From Flagellimonas pacifica (lineage in GTDB: Bacteria; Bacteroidota; Bacteroidia; Flavobacteriales; Flavobacteriaceae), in contig NZ_OBEH01000002.1 in the NCBI RefSeq assembly GCF_900215465.1, positions 186,001-250,000 of the forward strand: a stretch of 64,000 bases of DNA, read 5' to 3'. The position numbers and the translations under genes were made by a program. Positions 8,807-18,086 of the stretch are shown one piece after another (the first letter of the stretch is position 1; each line of letters starts with the position of its first letter). The notes beneath the pieces are model-generated. The model was not told where the DNA came from and searched no databases. It was given only the letters and a program-made list of their open reading frames with translations.

Positions 8807-9652
8807 ATGGAGTTTACCATCCTTTTAGAAGAATTCAATAAAGAACTGAGCGCTTTGCGGTCGGAAAAGTTGACCGTTTTGGAACGTGCCAACAGGGGTA
8901 TTGGGCTCTGCCAGAAAACGTTGGCGACCATGCGTTCCGAAATCCATGGAACGGGGCCAATGGACAGTCCCACGGAAATCAGGTTCTTTCGGGATATCAA
9001 ATCCATTCCCCTCGGCCAACTTGTTTATTACAATGAGGTCCGCCAGTGCGAGCTGCGCCTTCCCCAACTTGGAATGAAGCCCAAACTCCGGTATATCAGG
9101 GCAGAACGGGAACGTATCAACAACTTTCACAACGAAAACTTGGAGTTTTACCGTTATCTAAGGGAAGGAAGAAATGATAGGGACACCCAATTCTTTACCA
9201 GAAGATCATGGGTACAGTTTCCCATGGTTTCCTGTAATTATCGTTATGATGGTCTTTTTGAGACCTCGCACGATCTTCTCTATGCAAAATTCATGGGATT
9301 TGAGCGCTATGGAAACTATTTGCTGGAACTAGAGAACAATGTTCGGTCAATGAACAGGATCAAAACCAACGGTGCGATCAAAGACTTTGGTCAGTTCACC
9401 TTTACACAATCCCCCACTGCTGCCATGGAATTGATCTATGCGATGCGGGAGGCCAAGGTCATCAACCATGGGGATTTTGAGATTAGGGCCTTTGTCACAT
9501 TTTTTTGTGAAGCGTTCAATATCGAGATCAAGGATCCCTATGGCCTTTTCAAACAGATCTCGCAGCGAAAGACCAAGCGTTCAAAATTTCTTCAGCACCT
9601 TATGGATGCCCTTCTTAGCGCACTTGACAATAAGGACGGTTTTATCCCATAG
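8807..9652 (+). CDS. rteC: RteC-family ICE regulatory protein
   Basis: This 281-residue protein matches the RteC family of Bacteroidota conjugative transposons. It has a helical N-half (FTILLEEFNKELSAL...), a central region with FYRYLREG and YDGLFETSHDLLYAKFMGFERYGNYL, and a C-terminal helix-turn-helix-like part ending LFKQISQRKTKRSKFLQHLMDALL. In CTnDOT, RteC activates transcription of excision genes. The next plus-strand gene is a small HTH protein of the excisionase-like type, which fits that order. Divergent from lanB across 174 bp. Confidence 0.8.
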   Translation: MEFTILLEEFNKELSALRSEKLTVLERANRGIGLCQKTLATMRSEIHGTGPMDSPTEIRFFRDIKSIPLGQLVYYNEVRQCELRLPQLGMKPKLRYIRAERERINNFHNENLEFYRYLREGRNDRDTQFFTRRSWVQFPMVSCNYRYDGLFETSHDLLYAKFMGFERYGNYLLELENNVRSMNRIKTNGAIKDFGQFTFTQSPTAAMELIYAMREAKVINHGDFEIRAFVTFFCEAFNIEIKDPYGLFKQISQRKTKRSKFLQHLMDALLSALDNKDGFIP

Positions 9653-9854
9653 CTATCCTTTGGATATATTTTCAAACCATTGTCCCCAGGCTCCAATTTC
9701 CATTTCAAATAGGTCATTTTGGGCCATTTTGTCCCGGTTTCCCAGAATTTTCCGGAAAGTATCCTTTCGTTATCCAATGGATAGAAAGTTATTCCGGCCC
9801 TGCCCAAATTTGTCCCATAACCGCAAACACAGTTTTGCACTTAAATAACTTGAT

Positions 9855-10139
9855 ATGGGCGCATCCGTGGTCACCACCGAAGATTTAATGGATTTTAGAA
9901 AAAAACTCTTGGAAGAGTTCAAGGACCTTATGATGGAGCATACCCATCCCGTTCCCAAGACCTGGCTCCGTTCGGCAGATGTCATGGACCGCTTGGGCAT
10001 AAGCCATGGGACACTGCAGAAGCTGCGCAGCAAAAAGGTCATCCCAAGCTATAAGATCGAGGGCATCCTCTTTTACGATGCGATTGAAATCGACGCCATC
10101 CTGATGTCGAACAAGGTGCAAATGGAAGAGGTGGCATGA
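9855..10139 (+). CDS. Small HTH (Xis-like / HTH_17) DNA-binding protein
   Basis: This 94-residue protein has a MerR-like/excisionase helix-turn-helix around WLRSADVMDRLGISHGTLQKLRSKKVIPSYKIEGILFYDAIEIDAIL. This type is regularly found at the start of the replication/excision module in Bacteroidota ICEs, where the CTnDOT relative is an excision factor. It overlaps the next gene by four bases (ATGA), so they are co-translated. The N-terminal 40 residues are helical and charged. The assignment as excision factor rests on context with rteC. Confidence 0.65.
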   Translation: MGASVVTTEDLMDFRKKLLEEFKDLMMEHTHPVPKTWLRSADVMDRLGISHGTLQKLRSKKVIPSYKIEGILFYDAIEIDAILMSNKVQMEEVA

Positions 10140-10807
10140 ACTATATCCAGCACCTGAACGCTCGCCTTGTTGATTTTTATGATGATGACAGACTCCATCC
10201 AGGACATTTCTCCCTGTACATGGCCCTGTTCTTCTATTGGAACCTGCACCGTTTTACGGAGGAGTTCTTTGCCAACCGCACCGAGCTGATGAAAATGGCA
10301 AAGATCGGCTCGAAATCCACCTACCACCGGCTCCTAAAGGAGCTGCAGGATTTTGGGTTTATCGAATACCGACCGGCCAAAAGTCCGCACGAACTTTCCA
10401 TGGTAAAACTGTCCCAAAATTGTACCGATAGCGGTACACTGGTGGGACGCACCCGTACCATATTTGGGACGTACCGTCCCAAATCTGTACCGGATACCTT
10501 ATATATAAAACAATACAAACCTAATAAACGCTCTCTGGGAGCCAAGCCCAGAAGTCAATTGGAGGTTTTGGATTTTTTCAAGGAAAAAAAGTATGATCTG
10601 GAAGAGGCCTTCAAATTTTTCAACCACTACCAGGCCATTGGCTGGAGGATTGGCGGCAAGGTCGCCATCAAGGATTGGAAGGCGGCGTCCGATAACTGGA
10701 TGCTCAAAGCAAAGGAACTGGCCCATGAAAAAAAGAAAAAAAAAGCTGCCAATGGCAGTGACCATCTGATAACACAAACGGAAAAGGACTATGGACAACC
10801 CCTCTAA
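10136..10807 (+). CDS. Winged-helix replication-type protein of the ICE
   Basis: This 223-residue protein begins with a winged-helix-like domain (HFSLYMALFFYWNLHRF, then RTELMKMAKIGSKSTYHRLLKELQDFGFIEYRPAK), common in Bacteroidota mobile elements next to a DnaC-like ATPase. A basic low-complexity tail follows (EKKKKKAANG). It resembles DnaD/replication-initiation accessory proteins in architecture: DNA-binding N-domain, helical C-domain with FFKEKKYDLEEAFKFFNHYQAIGW. It overlaps the upstream HTH gene by 4 bases and the following ATPase gene by 17, so all three form an operon. The role in element replication is inferred. Confidence 0.6.
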   Translation: MNYIQHLNARLVDFYDDDRLHPGHFSLYMALFFYWNLHRFTEEFFANRTELMKMAKIGSKSTYHRLLKELQDFGFIEYRPAKSPHELSMVKLSQNCTDSGTLVGRTRTIFGTYRPKSVPDTLYIKQYKPNKRSLGAKPRSQLEVLDFFKEKKYDLEEAFKFFNHYQAIGWRIGGKVAIKDWKAASDNWMLKAKELAHEKKKKKAANGSDHLITQTEKDYGQPL

Positions 10808-11447
10808 GATAACCGAAGGTGGCGTGGTCTATTCCCTCGGGGAACTGAGCGGAAACCGTGTGGACTATGATTTCAAGAAGATCCTCATTTATCTGGGGGC
10901 CAAGGGCAGGCTGCTCTTTGGGAGGGATTTCAAGATCTATGATGAGGACAAAGAGATCCTGTTCAAGCTCTGCAACTATGCCATACGGGATTTCGGCACC
11001 TGCCGAAAACTGGGCATCGACCCGGACAAGGGCATCTTGCTCTCCGGTCCGGTGGGCTGTGGGAAGACCAGCCTGATGAAACTGCTCCGCCACCTGACGC
11101 CCCACTTCAAGCCCTACCAGGTGATACCCTGCCGGAACATCGCCTTCGCCTTCAACCATATTGGCCATCGTGTCATCGAGGATTACGGCAATGGCCAGTT
11201 TTACTGCTTTGATGACCTGGGGGTGGAACCGATGGGAAGGCATTTCGGGAAGGACTGCAACGTGATGGGCGAGATATTGCTCTCCCGCCACGAGCTGTTC
11301 CAGAATACGGGCATCCGTACCCATGCCACCACCAACCTGAACGCCCAGGAAATCGGGGAACGCTATGGGGCGCGGGTACGCAGCCGGATGCGGCAACTGT
11401 TCAACCTGGTGGCCTTTGATAAGGACACCAAGGACAAAAGGACGTAG
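10791..11447 (+). CDS. DnaC/IstB-like AAA+ ATPase (helicase loader type)
   Basis: This 218-residue protein has Walker A GPVGCGKTS (about residues 86-94), Walker B FYCFDDLG, a sensor-1 segment THATTNLN and an arginine-finger-like region RYGARVRSRMRQLFN. The order and short length fit DnaC/IstB-type helicase loaders. It begins inside the 3' end of the preceding winged-helix gene, so the two probably act together in element replication. Confidence 0.75.
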   Translation: MDNPSKITEGGVVYSLGELSGNRVDYDFKKILIYLGAKGRLLFGRDFKIYDEDKEILFKLCNYAIRDFGTCRKLGIDPDKGILLSGPVGCGKTSLMKLLRHLTPHFKPYQVIPCRNIAFAFNHIGHRVIEDYGNGQFYCFDDLGVEPMGRHFGKDCNVMGEILLSRHELFQNTGIRTHATTNLNAQEIGERYGARVRSRMRQLFNLVAFDKDTKDKRT

Positions 11448-11533
11448 GGATCATTGATCCATTTACTATAAAAATTAAGACTGAAATAATAGGGATTTTC
11501 GCCAATGCGGGAATTACAAAAACAAAATGAACA

Positions 11534-12658
11534 ATGAAAATAGCATCCTTTAACATCGAGAACCTTTTCCATCGGGACCATGCCCTTTTGGAGAAAAACC
11601 AAAGCGAAAACCTTAAGGCCTGGGTGGAGGAGTTCCACTTGCTCATGGGCCAGCCAACACGGGGTGAAAACCAGTTGGCCCGACTGAGGGAACTGGCCTT
11701 TCTCTTGGGCTTTTCCAACACGGTCAGGGAACCCTATCTGGTGATGCGCCGCAAAGGAGGGCAGTGTTATGTCAAGCCACAGGGGGTGGCCACCGAGAAA
11801 AGGGCCACCGCCAAGCTGGGTTGCAACGGATGGGTGGCCCTGAGAAGCGCGCCCTTGGAAGAAAGGGCGGTACGCCATAAACTTAGGACGGTTGCCGATG
11901 CGAAAGCTGATATCCTCTTGCTTCAGGAAGTGGAGGACCGAGCGGCACTTTTGGACTTCAACGTATTGCTCCAAAAAAAGCACCAATTGCACTATGACCA
12001 GATGCTGTTCACCGAGGGTACGGACGCCCATGGCAGGGGCATGGCGATTTTGGCACGAAACGGATACACTGTGGAATCCAGTGCTTCCCATGCGCATGTC
12101 AAATACGGGAGGTCCAAGACCCTGTTCGAAAAGGACTGTCCGGTTCATTTCCTGAAGACCCCTGATGGGGAAAGGCCGGTACTGATCAATGCCCATTTCA
12201 AGGGCCCGTCCGATACGGATGACCATCACGGCCTGCGCAAACGCCAGGCAGAATTTGTCGCGGGACTGTACTGCCATCATATCAAAAATGGAAACGAGCT
12301 GGTGCTCATCTGTGGAACGCTCAACGACCCAAGCTATGCTGATGCCCTATCGCCCCTGATCAGGGATACACAGCTCAAGGATATCTCCAAGCACGATGGG
12401 TTCGAGGTGGACCTGGATCATGGTCCGGATGCGGGCTATTTTCGGTTGGGGGCCTACCGAAAGGGGGTCAACATCAAGCAGGCGGACTACATGCTCTGTT
12501 CCCAGGCACTATTTGCACAGCTCCATGCCAGCGGGTTGCAACGAAGGGGAATGTGGTCCGGCAAAAAAGTACGCTGGAGGACCTATCCCCAGTTGCGGTC
12601 GAGGGAACAACAGGCCAGTGGACATCCCTTGTTGTGGGGCCAGTTCGACATTTTTTAG
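11534..12658 (+). CDS. Endonuclease/exonuclease/phosphatase (EEP) family protein
   Basis: This 374-residue protein starts with the family motif KIASFNIENLF. It continues with LLLQEVED (metal-binding Glu), GRGMAILARNG, LINAHFKGPSDTDD (Asn-x-His), and LICGTLNDPSYADALSPL in place of the usual GDFN. The C-terminal SDH motif reads SGH (Gly363-His364), so a normally conserved Asp is missing. A role in DNA processing on the ICE is possible, but the substrate (DNA or a phosphoester) cannot be read. It follows the replication genes by 86 bp and is convergent with the amidase gene. A stand-alone nuclease here is not a core conjugation gene and may be cargo. Confidence 0.75.
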   Translation: MKIASFNIENLFHRDHALLEKNQSENLKAWVEEFHLLMGQPTRGENQLARLRELAFLLGFSNTVREPYLVMRRKGGQCYVKPQGVATEKRATAKLGCNGWVALRSAPLEERAVRHKLRTVADAKADILLLQEVEDRAALLDFNVLLQKKHQLHYDQMLFTEGTDAHGRGMAILARNGYTVESSASHAHVKYGRSKTLFEKDCPVHFLKTPDGERPVLINAHFKGPSDTDDHHGLRKRQAEFVAGLYCHHIKNGNELVLICGTLNDPSYADALSPLIRDTQLKDISKHDGFEVDLDHGPDAGYFRLGAYRKGVNIKQADYMLCSQALFAQLHASGLQRRGMWSGKKVRWRTYPQLRSREQQASGHPLLWGQFDIF

Positions 12659-12739
12659 TTTTCTTCACGCTTTGTCCGCCTTTCCTTTAGAGATTGTATC
12701 AATTCCGATAGGATTTCCTTTATCAGCCTTGCGATTTCC

Positions 12740-13411
12740 CTAGTGAGCTCCAACATCTCGCAAATACTTAGAGATTGCCATTAGGATGGCCAATGCCATG
12801 GCACGGATGCCCCTCTCGGACTTGAGATAGTTGGACTCCTCGCCATTGGAGAGAAAGCCGAGTTCCAAAAGTACGGCCGGACATTGCAGTCTGTTGTCCC
12901 TGAGCACCTGAAAGTTGGCCTGTTTTATGCCCCGGTATTTAAGGTCCAACTGTTGATGCAATTCCACTGCAATCGTTTCGGCCAGTTTCACAGATGCTGC
13001 CCGAAAAGGAGGTTGTGCATTGGAAAAGGGCCGCCAGACAAATACCTCCAATCCTTGGGCCTCGGGGTTCGGGGCATGGTTACCGTGAAGCGATATAAAT
13101 AGATCAGCTTTTAAGCTGTGGCTCAACCGTCCCCGGTCCTTTAGCGAAATCAGGGTATCGGAATAGCGGGTCAGATAGAGTTGCAAGGGGTCCTCCAGCA
13201 CGGTTCGATTGAGCACAAGAATCTGCTGGGACAATTGGAATACAATGTCCTTTTCAAAACTGGCATCAATGGATGTGGCCCCGGTATCGGTTCCCCCATG
13301 GCCCGGGTCGATTACTATGATTGGTCGTACTTCCCGCTCCTGGGCGATTCCCACGGTTAGGACCATGGTCCAAATGAACAAACAAAGCCAAATAATTCTC
13401 TTGGATTTCAT
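12740..13411 (-). CDS. N-acetylmuramoyl-L-alanine amidase (Amidase_3), exported
   Basis: This is a zinc amidase that cleaves the stem peptide from peptidoglycan. The N-terminus MKSKRIIWLCLFIWTMVLTVGIAQ is a signal peptide, and ATG 13411 was chosen because it starts it; the open frame runs 20 codons further. Catalytic and metal residues appear in IDPGHGGTDTG, FEKDIVFQL, DLFISLHGNHA and VLLELGFLSNGEE. Position just before, and divergent from, the tra operon suggests it locally opens the cell wall for the conjugation machine. This is the role filled by lysozyme-like or amidase proteins in other ICEs. The shared intergenic region holds a 32-bp inverted repeat. Confidence 0.88.
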   Translation of the reverse strand: MKSKRIIWLCLFIWTMVLTVGIAQEREVRPIIVIDPGHGGTDTGATSIDASFEKDIVFQLSQQILVLNRTVLEDPLQLYLTRYSDTLISLKDRGRLSHSLKADLFISLHGNHAPNPEAQGLEVFVWRPFSNAQPPFRAASVKLAETIAVELHQQLDLKYRGIKQANFQVLRDNRLQCPAVLLELGFLSNGEESNYLKSERGIRAMALAILMAISKYLRDVGAH

Positions 13412-13468
13412 GTTGCCAGTTTTGTTTGTGCAATGTTCATCGATTTTTTGGATTTCATAAAGAATCGA

Positions 13469-13500
13469 CAATAATTAACTCCCTTGGCTGTTAATTATTG
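13469..13500. promoter_or_regulatory. Perfect 11-bp inverted repeat upstream of the tra operon
   Basis: CAATAATTAAC at 13469-13479 and its exact complement GTTAATTATTG at 13490-13500 are separated by 10 bp. The repeat sits between the divergent amidase (start 13411) and traE (start 13663) genes. It is AT-rich, has no T-tract, and looks like an operator for a dimeric regulator rather than a terminator. The cognate protein is unknown; RteC or another ICE regulator is possible. Confidence 0.5.
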
Positions 13501-13662
13501 ATTTTATTCCAGCAATTTCCCAAAAACGTTGAAGATTTGTCATTGAAATGTCCTGGGCTTCATCAGCCCGACGAAGGGGCAAAAGTTTATTCATCAATCA
13601 TTAATCAATGGCCTGGCCGAAGTCTCTTGGAAGGCAAGGCTGGGCCTTAACAACGAACCATC

Positions 13663-13956
13663 ATGAAAAACTATCAACGGATAGCACTGCTATCACTCTT
13701 TCTATTGACCGTTTTGCCGCTCCAGGCCCAGATCGGGGGCATCGAGGACTCCGTGGCCGAGATCTCGGATACCATCCGTGCCATCTTCCCCATCATCCTG
13801 GGAGTCATCTTCCTGATCGGCTTTTTGTTCAATGCAGGACACTTTTTTGGGGAGAACGCCGACCTCAAAAAGGGCATCACCCGCGTATTGGTCTTTGTCC
13901 TGATCGCCGGGGCGGTCGTCGGCATCTTTACCTATCTCATAACCTTGGTAGTATAG
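13663..13956 (+). CDS. traE: Conjugative transposon TraE-like protein (DUF4134)
   Basis: This 97-residue protein has a signal/first transmembrane segment (IALLSLFLLTVLPLQAQ), a short amphipathic stretch (IEDSVAEISDTIRAIFP) and two further membrane helices (IILGVIFLIGFLFNAGHFF, VLVFVLIAGAVVGIFTYLI). Its size, topology and position as first gene of the tra operon fit DUF4134/TraE, the VirB2-pilin-like or inner-membrane component. The next gene starts within its stop codon. Confidence 0.75.
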   Translation: MKNYQRIALLSLFLLTVLPLQAQIGGIEDSVAEISDTIRAIFPIILGVIFLIGFLFNAGHFFGENADLKKGITRVLVFVLIAGAVVGIFTYLITLVV

Positions 13957-14243
13957 TGAAGACGTATTCGATATATAGGGACATCAGGGCGAGGGCCCTT
14001 GTCTTCGCCCTGCCCGTGCCCCTATTCGCCCTCCAGATGTTGGGGGTCATCGCCTCGCTGCTGATCATCATCTTCTCCTTCAGTTTTACACTGATCTTCA
14101 CTGCTCTGGTATGCAATGGTGTCCTCTATATAGTCCTGTTAAAGTTCACCAATAGACCCGATATGCTGACCGTGGGCAGGGTATTCCCCAGGGCCATTTC
14201 CAACAAGAAAACAAATCTTTTGCGCTATGCCGATGAACCTTAA
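13956..14243 (+). CDS. traF: Conjugative transposon TraF-like protein (DUF4133)
   Basis: This 95-residue VirB3-like protein starts at GTG 13956, which shares its first base with the traE stop. The open frame continues upstream, but that part is antisense-like noise overlapping traE. Two adjacent hydrophobic helices (VFALPVPLFALQMLGVIASLLIIIF and FTLIFTALVCNGVLYIVLL) follow a basic N-terminus, as in DUF4133. It ends 17 bases inside the VirB4-type ATPase gene, the usual TraF-TraG order. Confidence 0.7.
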   Translation: MKTYSIYRDIRARALVFALPVPLFALQMLGVIASLLIIIFSFSFTLIFTALVCNGVLYIVLLKFTNRPDMLTVGRVFPRAISNKKTNLLRYADEP

Positions 14244-16656
14244 CGAGCATTATCCCTTGGTGGACATCGAGGGAAACCGGGCCTTTGCCAACAATGGCAA
14301 TATCATATTGTGCTACAAGTTGGAACTTCCTGAAATCTATTCCCTTTCGGAAAAGGACTTTGACGAGCTGCACGGGACCTGGTTCCAGGTGCTCAAATCA
14401 CTCCCTGCGGGAACGGTCGTCCATAGACAGGATATTTATCGGAAACAAGGGTATGATGCCGCAGGATTGCCCGACCGGACCTTTCTGGAACGGGCCACCC
14501 ATAAACATTTTAAGGGCAGGGAATATATGGGGCATTCGGCCCATCTCTTTTTTATCTGGCCGAGGAACAAGGGATTGAATCAGAGCAGGTACGTGAATCC
14601 TTTCAAATTGGTTCCCAGGACCCTCACTGGTGAACTATCGGATACCGCAAAATCCTTTATCCAAGCGGTCAGGGATGCAGTGGGCTTCCTTGCCAACAGT
14701 CCCAAGCTCGACTGCCGACCGATGAACCAAATGGAGATCCTTCAATTGACAGACTCCTATTTCAATGGGTACAATGAGGGCTTTGACACAAACATCCTTT
14801 TGGAAAGGGACAAAACGCAGGTCGGGGACCACCACTTTGGTGTTTTGGCCCTGAACAACGAGGCTTGTTTCGGGGAGACCGTACAGAGCAGTAGGCCCAA
14901 TCCGGCCTTGACCACGGATGATTTCAGCTTCCATCAGGGCTTTGTTGATGGGCTTGGACTGGCCCTTAACGAGGATCATATCATCAACTGTATCCTATAT
15001 CTGGACGACCGCCACAAATGGCGCAAACTCTTGGAAAAGCGGATTGGGGAGCTGGCTAAGAGCTCCAGTTTCGGTTCGCAGAACAAGGTACTGCACGGCA
15101 AGATCTCCCGTATCCTTGACCACATCAACCAAGATGATTCCTCACGTTTGGTGCGGGGTCAATTGAACCTGATATATTGGTGCAAGGAAGCGCGACGATT
15201 GGAAGCCATCGCCTCCAGGATAAAGGCGGAACTGAAGGAAGTGGATATAGTACCCTATGCCCCACGGGGCCATCAGCGTACCCAATATTTTCTGAACAGC
15301 TACTGGGGCTTTTCCCCCAACTTTCATGACAGCGACCTGTTTGTGATGGACCTCAAACATGCGCTCTGTCTCCAGGGTAATGTGACCAACTATAAATCTG
15401 ATGAAATCGGGGTCATTTTCAATGACCGCCAGCACAACATTCCCGTGCTGAAGGATGTCTGGGACGAGAGTAAAAAACGCATCAAGGCCCGGAACTTTGC
15501 GATTTTCGCCCCGACCGGAGAGGGCAAGTCCTTTCTGGCCAACAACATATTACGACAATACTATGAGCAAGGTGTTCGGCTGGTCCTCATCGATTTGGGC
15601 GGCAGTTATGCCAAGTTTGCCAAGCTCTATCCCGATGACCATAGCATCCTCCGCTACGAGCACGGAAAAAATCTGGGCATCAATCCCTTTTATATACCAA
15701 AAGCTGACGATGTCAGCCCCGAGCGGTTGGAGGACCTGATGGTGTTCCTGTTCGAACTGATGGGCGGTACCTCCAAACCCTCCAAAGGGGAGGCCGTGGC
15801 CCTCAAACGAATCCTGCATTCCTATTACCAGAAAGTCCCCAAGGACCATTCTTTGGGCGGATTTTATGGTTTTGTGGAATCCGACAGGGAAGAACTATTG
15901 GAAAGGCTGGGCATCGATACCACCTATTTTAATGTGACCAACTTTCTGCACATCCTTTCGGAATATGTCGGGGATGGACTGTACAGTTTTCTGTTCGAGG
16001 TGGACGGGGACCAATCCTACCGATTGGAGGACAAACATTTGATTGTCTTTGAGCTGGACGAGGTACGGGACAACAAGGAGGTGCTATCTGTGATGCTCAA
16101 ACTCATCAAGTCCGCTATCCAGCGCACCATTTGGCGGAACCGCTCCGAGCGGGGCATCATCCTCTTCGACGAGTTCGCCAAACAGCTCAAGTTCGAAAAC
16201 GTCCTCGAAAGTGTTGAGTTCTACTACCAGGCCATCCGTAAGCAGAATGGGGCCATTGGCATCATACTTCAGTCCATCAACCAATTGCCCGACAACTCCA
16301 CTTCGGCCAGCATTCTGGAGAACACCCAGGTCATCTATAGCCTTCGCAACGAAAAGGGCTATGGTGCACTGGCAAAAAGGCTCAACCTGACAAGCCATGA
16401 TTTGGACCAATTGCGCTCCATCCGAAACGACCTAAAGGGGGAACGCAAATACACAGAAATTTTCATCAAAATCGGCAGCGAGAGCAACATCTTCCGCTTG
16501 GAGGTCCCGCCCGAGGTCTATGCCGCCTACCTCACCGATGGCACCGAATCCGAGGCCATAATGGCCATTTACAATGAAGTGGGCAGTATGGAAACCGCCA
16601 TAAAGGAATTTCTCGACCCAACCAATAAATCATCAATCCAAAATCACAGATCATGA
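14227..16656 (+). CDS. traG: TraG-family conjugation ATPase (VirB4-like)
   Basis: This 809-residue ATPase energises assembly of the type IV secretion channel at the inner membrane. Walker A is FAPTGEGKSFL (about residues 427-437) and Walker B is RGIILFDEFAKQL (about 640-652), followed by the AIGIILQSINQLPD segment typical of VirB4/TraG proteins. The N-terminal half has the usual mixed fold without membrane helices. It overlaps traF by 17 bases and the following gene by four, so the operon is translationally coupled. Confidence 0.92.
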   Translation: MPMNLNEHYPLVDIEGNRAFANNGNIILCYKLELPEIYSLSEKDFDELHGTWFQVLKSLPAGTVVHRQDIYRKQGYDAAGLPDRTFLERATHKHFKGREYMGHSAHLFFIWPRNKGLNQSRYVNPFKLVPRTLTGELSDTAKSFIQAVRDAVGFLANSPKLDCRPMNQMEILQLTDSYFNGYNEGFDTNILLERDKTQVGDHHFGVLALNNEACFGETVQSSRPNPALTTDDFSFHQGFVDGLGLALNEDHIINCILYLDDRHKWRKLLEKRIGELAKSSSFGSQNKVLHGKISRILDHINQDDSSRLVRGQLNLIYWCKEARRLEAIASRIKAELKEVDIVPYAPRGHQRTQYFLNSYWGFSPNFHDSDLFVMDLKHALCLQGNVTNYKSDEIGVIFNDRQHNIPVLKDVWDESKKRIKARNFAIFAPTGEGKSFLANNILRQYYEQGVRLVLIDLGGSYAKFAKLYPDDHSILRYEHGKNLGINPFYIPKADDVSPERLEDLMVFLFELMGGTSKPSKGEAVALKRILHSYYQKVPKDHSLGGFYGFVESDREELLERLGIDTTYFNVTNFLHILSEYVGDGLYSFLFEVDGDQSYRLEDKHLIVFELDEVRDNKEVLSVMLKLIKSAIQRTIWRNRSERGIILFDEFAKQLKFENVLESVEFYYQAIRKQNGAIGIILQSINQLPDNSTSASILENTQVIYSLRNEKGYGALAKRLNLTSHDLDQLRSIRNDLKGERKYTEIFIKIGSESNIFRLEVPPEVYAAYLTDGTESEAIMAIYNEVGSMETAIKEFLDPTNKSSIQNHRS

Positions 16657-17234
16657 GGAAAAACACAAAAATCTTAATCGTCTTGACCCTTTTCTTTCTA
16701 ATGCCAAAAGGCCGCGGTGTGGCCCAGGGGATGCCGGTATATGATAACACCAACTTTGTCAGTCTGGTCAAGCAATTGGTGGAATCCGCCAAGCAGACCG
16801 TCGAACTGCTGAAGATGGTGGAGCACTTGCAAGAGGCCAAGGAAAAGTTGGAAAAGGTCAACAATGCGGTACGGCAGTACCAGGCCGTTCGGGACATCAC
16901 CCGTGACAACCAGCGATTGGTGGAATTGGTCCGGAACGATTTGAGGGAAATATTGAACTCACCATATATCCATCCCGACGAGGTGGGCATCATCTCACGC
17001 GACTTTGATGCAATCATCGAGAATTCCCTGAACCAATTGGAGTTCATGGGCCAGGTGTTGAGCAACGATTTTTTAAACATGACCGATGCGGAAAGGCTCT
17101 TCATATTGGAAGGGCATCGGGAAAAGACCCGCCAGATGGTGGCTGAAATCCGCATTAAAAGAAAGCGGTATGCGTTGGTCGTCTCCTTTCGGGAGATGCA
17201 GGACCGGATCAACAATCGGGAGACGAATTATTAG
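16653..17234 (+). CDS. VirB5/TraI-like exported conjugation protein
   Basis: This 193-residue protein has a signal peptide (ILIVLTLFFLMPKGRGVAQG). The mature part starts with VYDNTNFVSLVKQLVESAKQTVELLKM, which resembles the start of VirB5-type and Bacteroidota TraI (DUF4141) proteins. A long helical region with strong coiled-coil character (EHLQEAKEKLEKVNNAVRQY) follows. The position between the VirB4 ATPase and the VirB6-like TraJ supports a pilus-associated periplasmic role. The gene begins within the traG stop overlap (ATGA). Confidence 0.7.
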   Translation: MRKNTKILIVLTLFFLMPKGRGVAQGMPVYDNTNFVSLVKQLVESAKQTVELLKMVEHLQEAKEKLEKVNNAVRQYQAVRDITRDNQRLVELVRNDLREILNSPYIHPDEVGIISRDFDAIIENSLNQLEFMGQVLSNDFLNMTDAERLFILEGHREKTRQMVAEIRIKRKRYALVVSFREMQDRINNRETNY

Positions 17235-17242
17235 AAAAGAAC

Positions 17243-18076
17243 ATGTTTTTATCGATTGGACTTGAATATGTGGATGCGGTCTTCCAGACCATTAAGGACA
17301 GTGATTTTGCAACCTACGCGATTGGGGGCATGAAGGTCTTGGCCGTGCTGTTCTTTTTGATCAATATCCTCAAGAAATATTATGAGGGTGGGGCCAACCG
17401 AGAAGGGATCACTTGGGGACTGACCCCGCCCGACCTGATCAAAAACTTCGCCGTGGTCCTGGTGGTCATTTTTTCCACTGAAGTATTGAACGCTTTTGAT
17501 GCCATTTTAGTGGCTATAGAGGGACAATACCGGGGCACTGCTCCGATACTGCTCCCTTTACAGGTACAGGAACTGGCGATTGAGGAGGAAAGTACGGGCC
17601 TATTGGATGCGACCACCAAGGCTATGTCCCTGCTTTACGAATGGCTGGCGACCCCCTTTTTGGGCATTCGTACCCTGGCCTACGCTGGGGGACTGATCCT
17701 GTGGATGCTGGATTTGTTCATTTATCCTTTGTTTTTGGCGGAGCGGTATTTCCTTTTGGGGGTAATGCAGGCCTTCTTCCCCTTGGTCATAAGTATGGCG
17801 GTATTCGAGAAGTTCCGGGAGATGGGCTATCGTTTCTTCCGTTTGTACGCAGCGGTCTATATGATCGTACCGGCCTTTTTTTTGGTCAATGTATTTGTGA
17901 ACGAGCTCTACCAGGAGGTAACCGATAATTTCTGGCCCAACCTTTTCGGGACTGACTTTGGAAGTCAGCTCTTTGCTCCCATCATCGAACTGGCCGGGGT
18001 CGGCTTTATCATCCTGCTAAAGTTCAAGCTCTATAGAAGGGCGACCAGTTTCACGTTTAGGCTCTTTTCTAATTAG
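17243..18076 (+). CDS. traJ: TraJ-like polytopic membrane protein (VirB6/TrbL type)
   Basis: This 277-residue protein has about six hydrophobic segments, including MKVLAVLFFLINILKKY, DLIKNFAVVLVVIFST, LAYAGGLILWMLDLFIYPLFLAE, GVMQAFFPLVISMAVFE, RLYAAVYMIVPAFFLVNVFV and IIELAGVGFIILLKFKLY. The length, topology and place after the VirB5-like gene match the CTnDOT TraJ family, a VirB6-like inner-membrane channel component. Nine bases separate it from the upstream gene. Confidence 0.8.
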   Translation: MFLSIGLEYVDAVFQTIKDSDFATYAIGGMKVLAVLFFLINILKKYYEGGANREGITWGLTPPDLIKNFAVVLVVIFSTEVLNAFDAILVAIEGQYRGTAPILLPLQVQELAIEEESTGLLDATTKAMSLLYEWLATPFLGIRTLAYAGGLILWMLDLFIYPLFLAERYFLLGVMQAFFPLVISMAVFEKFREMGYRFFRLYAAVYMIVPAFFLVNVFVNELYQEVTDNFWPNLFGTDFGSQLFAPIIELAGVGFIILLKFKLYRRATSFTFRLFSN

Positions 18077-18086
18077 ATAAATACAT

